A stretch of 64,000 nt of DNA from Klebsiella quasipneumoniae subsp. quasipneumoniae (GTDB lineage: Bacteria > Pseudomonadota > Gammaproteobacteria > Enterobacterales > Enterobacteriaceae). The notes beneath the pieces are model-generated. The model searched no databases, was not told the origin of the DNA, and saw only the letters and a program-made list of their open reading frames with translations. Location of the stretch: positions 2,170,001-2,234,000 of the forward strand of contig NZ_CP084876.1 of assembly GCF_020525925.1 (NCBI RefSeq). Direction: 5' to 3'. Position 1 is the first letter of the stretch; every line of letters starts with the position of its first letter. The translations under genes and the position numbers were made by a program. Shown here piece by piece: positions 63,224 through 64,000 of this stretch.

Positions 63224-63660
63224 CGCCAGGTCTGCCGCTGCGCGGGCCGTCTTTTTGCGCTTTTCGCAAATGCGTTGCCGAACTTTATCAAAGCCAGCGC
63301 GTGGGAAAACGTCACATACGCGACATGCTGTAGTAATGTCTACTGCATGAGAATGCATCTCCTGACCCTCAACCTGACGATGTCTCAAGCCGCTGAACCC
63401 TGAAGAGCACGTCGGCACGCGGGTGACCTTCGACGTTCTGGCCCGACGCTGTGCTCTGGAGGCCGCGATCCCCGATACCCGATACCCTGGGGCGGTTGAT
63501 CCACTTCCTGGACGTCGGTGGGGTACCGACCCCGGAGGCGGGGTATAAAGCGTTCTTGCAGGGCTGCGGGAAACCATTACGGACGATGACCAACTGCTGG
63601 CGGCAGCCTGCTCGCTGTTCGACGGCCTACTGAGATCCTGTGAAATGAGGTCTGGCAATC
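63224..63660. other. Gap before chrA, holding a chrB remnant
   Basis: The first ~150 bases show nothing identifiable. The rest carries the broken chrB fragment described separately. All frames listed on the opposite strand here lack family resemblance. Confidence 0.5.
63384..63655 (+). pseudogene. chrB: chrB C-terminal fragment with two frameshifts
   Basis: Three consecutive pieces in different frames read as the end of a chromate-resistance ChrB protein: NPEEHVGTRVTFDVLARR..., then LGRLIHFLDVGGVPTPEAGYKAFLQG, then ITDDDQLLAAACSLFDGLL. The first shift comes from a tandem duplication of CCCGATA (63471-63477 and 63478-63484); removing one copy restores AIPDTLGRLIHF. The second is repaired by adding one C near 63560 (QGLRETITDDD). 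The N-terminal ~200 residues expected of ChrB are missing. Confidence 0.75.
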
Positions 63661-64000
63661 ATGAGCAAAACGGTGGTTCTTCCGCAGAGTGACAGTCCTA
63701 CCGTCGTCGCCTCCGTCTCCTTCTGGCAGGCATTTCGCTTCTGGCTGAAGCTCGGCTTTATCAGCTTCGGCGGGCCTGCCGGGCAGATCGCCATGATGCA
63801 CCAGGAGCTGGTGGATAACCGCCGCTGGATCTCGGAAGGACGATTCCTGCACGCGCTCAATTTTTGTATGGTCCTGCCCGGCCCGGAGGCGCAGCAGCTG
63901 GCGACCTATATCGGCTGGCTGATGCATAAAACCTGGGGAGGCGTCATCGCCGGGGTGCTGTTTATTTTGCCCTCGCTGGCGTTACTCATCGCGCTGGCGT
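63661..64000 (+). CDS. chrA: Chromate efflux transporter ChrA, N-terminal part
   Basis: The first 113 residues of a CHR-family membrane transporter, cut by the window end. [48 protein letters not shown] and the following hydrophobic helix are signature segments of the first CHR domain. GAGGT (63646-63650) lies upstream of ATG 63661. ChrA expels chromate (and is affected by sulfate). It follows the broken chrB gene, so its regulation is probably altered. Confidence 0.9.
   Translation, partial: MSKTVVLPQSDSPTVVASVSFWQAFRFWLKLGFISFGGPAGQIAMMHQELVDNRRWISEGRFLHALNFCMVLPGPEAQQLATYIGWLMHKTWGGVIAGVLFILPSLALLIALA

Noticed and set aside
63203..63658. A 151-codon minus-strand frame before chrA
   Set aside because: The plus strand carries recognisable ChrB pieces in three frames; the minus frame shows nothing recognisable.

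Overview
The window is about 64 kb of GC-rich enterobacterial chromosome. Codon use, the divergent budR / budABC acetoin locus, abundant REP-type palindromes and close resemblance of many proteins to E. coli relatives (FdhF, HcxB, Ccm proteins) point to Klebsiella, most likely the K. pneumoniae complex. This is recognition from sequence, not a database result. I see no rRNA, tRNA, CRISPR array, complete insertion sequence or integrase. The gene content is mostly accessory metabolism and transport.

Region by region. 0-1.1 kb: end of an MhpT-like transporter and a polyphenol-oxidase (YfiH/PgeF) family protein. 1.1-10.5 kb: an organosulfur locus. A four-domain rhodanese and a 3-mercaptopropionate-type thiol dioxygenase are divergent from a LysR regulator, followed by a flavin monooxygenase, an acyl-CoA-dehydrogenase-like flavoprotein, and an ABC importer with two binding proteins (one Sec, one Tat). 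Matching palindromes sit before both arms, and a leader with two mutually exclusive hairpins precedes the monooxygenase. 10.5-11.1 kb: a five-copy REP/BIME array. 11.1-18.4 kb: a ferric-siderophore system (TonB-dependent receptor divergent from ATPase, two permeases, binding protein) with two Fur-box-like sites, ending in an RpiR/SIS regulator. 18.5-20.8 kb: a polar amino acid ABC importer. 21-25.5 kb: DUF1062 protein, two VOC proteins, an MFS transporter and an M20 amidohydrolase.

25.5-29 kb: a cysteine (not selenocysteine) paralog of formate dehydrogenase H behind a sigma-54 promoter match, and HcxB. 29.2-33.7 kb: an Fbp-type ABC importer and a third VOC protein. 34-38 kb: three-subunit periplasmic gluconate-2-dehydrogenase-type complex with a triheme cytochrome c, followed directly by a complete ccmABCDEFGHI cluster (38.1-44.7 kb), so oxidase and cytochrome assembly machinery lie together. 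44.7-46.6 kb: about 1.9 kb of noncoding, highly structured repeats, including two long direct repeats. 46.6 kb: a small AT-rich TonB-C-like exported protein.

47.1-51.4 kb: budC, budB, budA and divergent budR (acetoin / 2,3-butanediol). 51.4-58.2 kb: a ketone-body operon (acetoacetate CoA-transferase, thiolase, 3-hydroxyacyl-CoA dehydrogenase, GntP-type permease, 3-hydroxybutyrate dehydrogenase) divergent from a LysR gene whose ribosome site lies in a perfect 14-bp inverted repeat. 58.2-63.2 kb: a 46-residue acidic protein, a VirK/YbjX protein, two MFS transporters, and an HxlR regulator divergent from a small tautomerase. 63.4-64 kb: a broken chrB fragment next to an apparently intact chrA that runs off the end.
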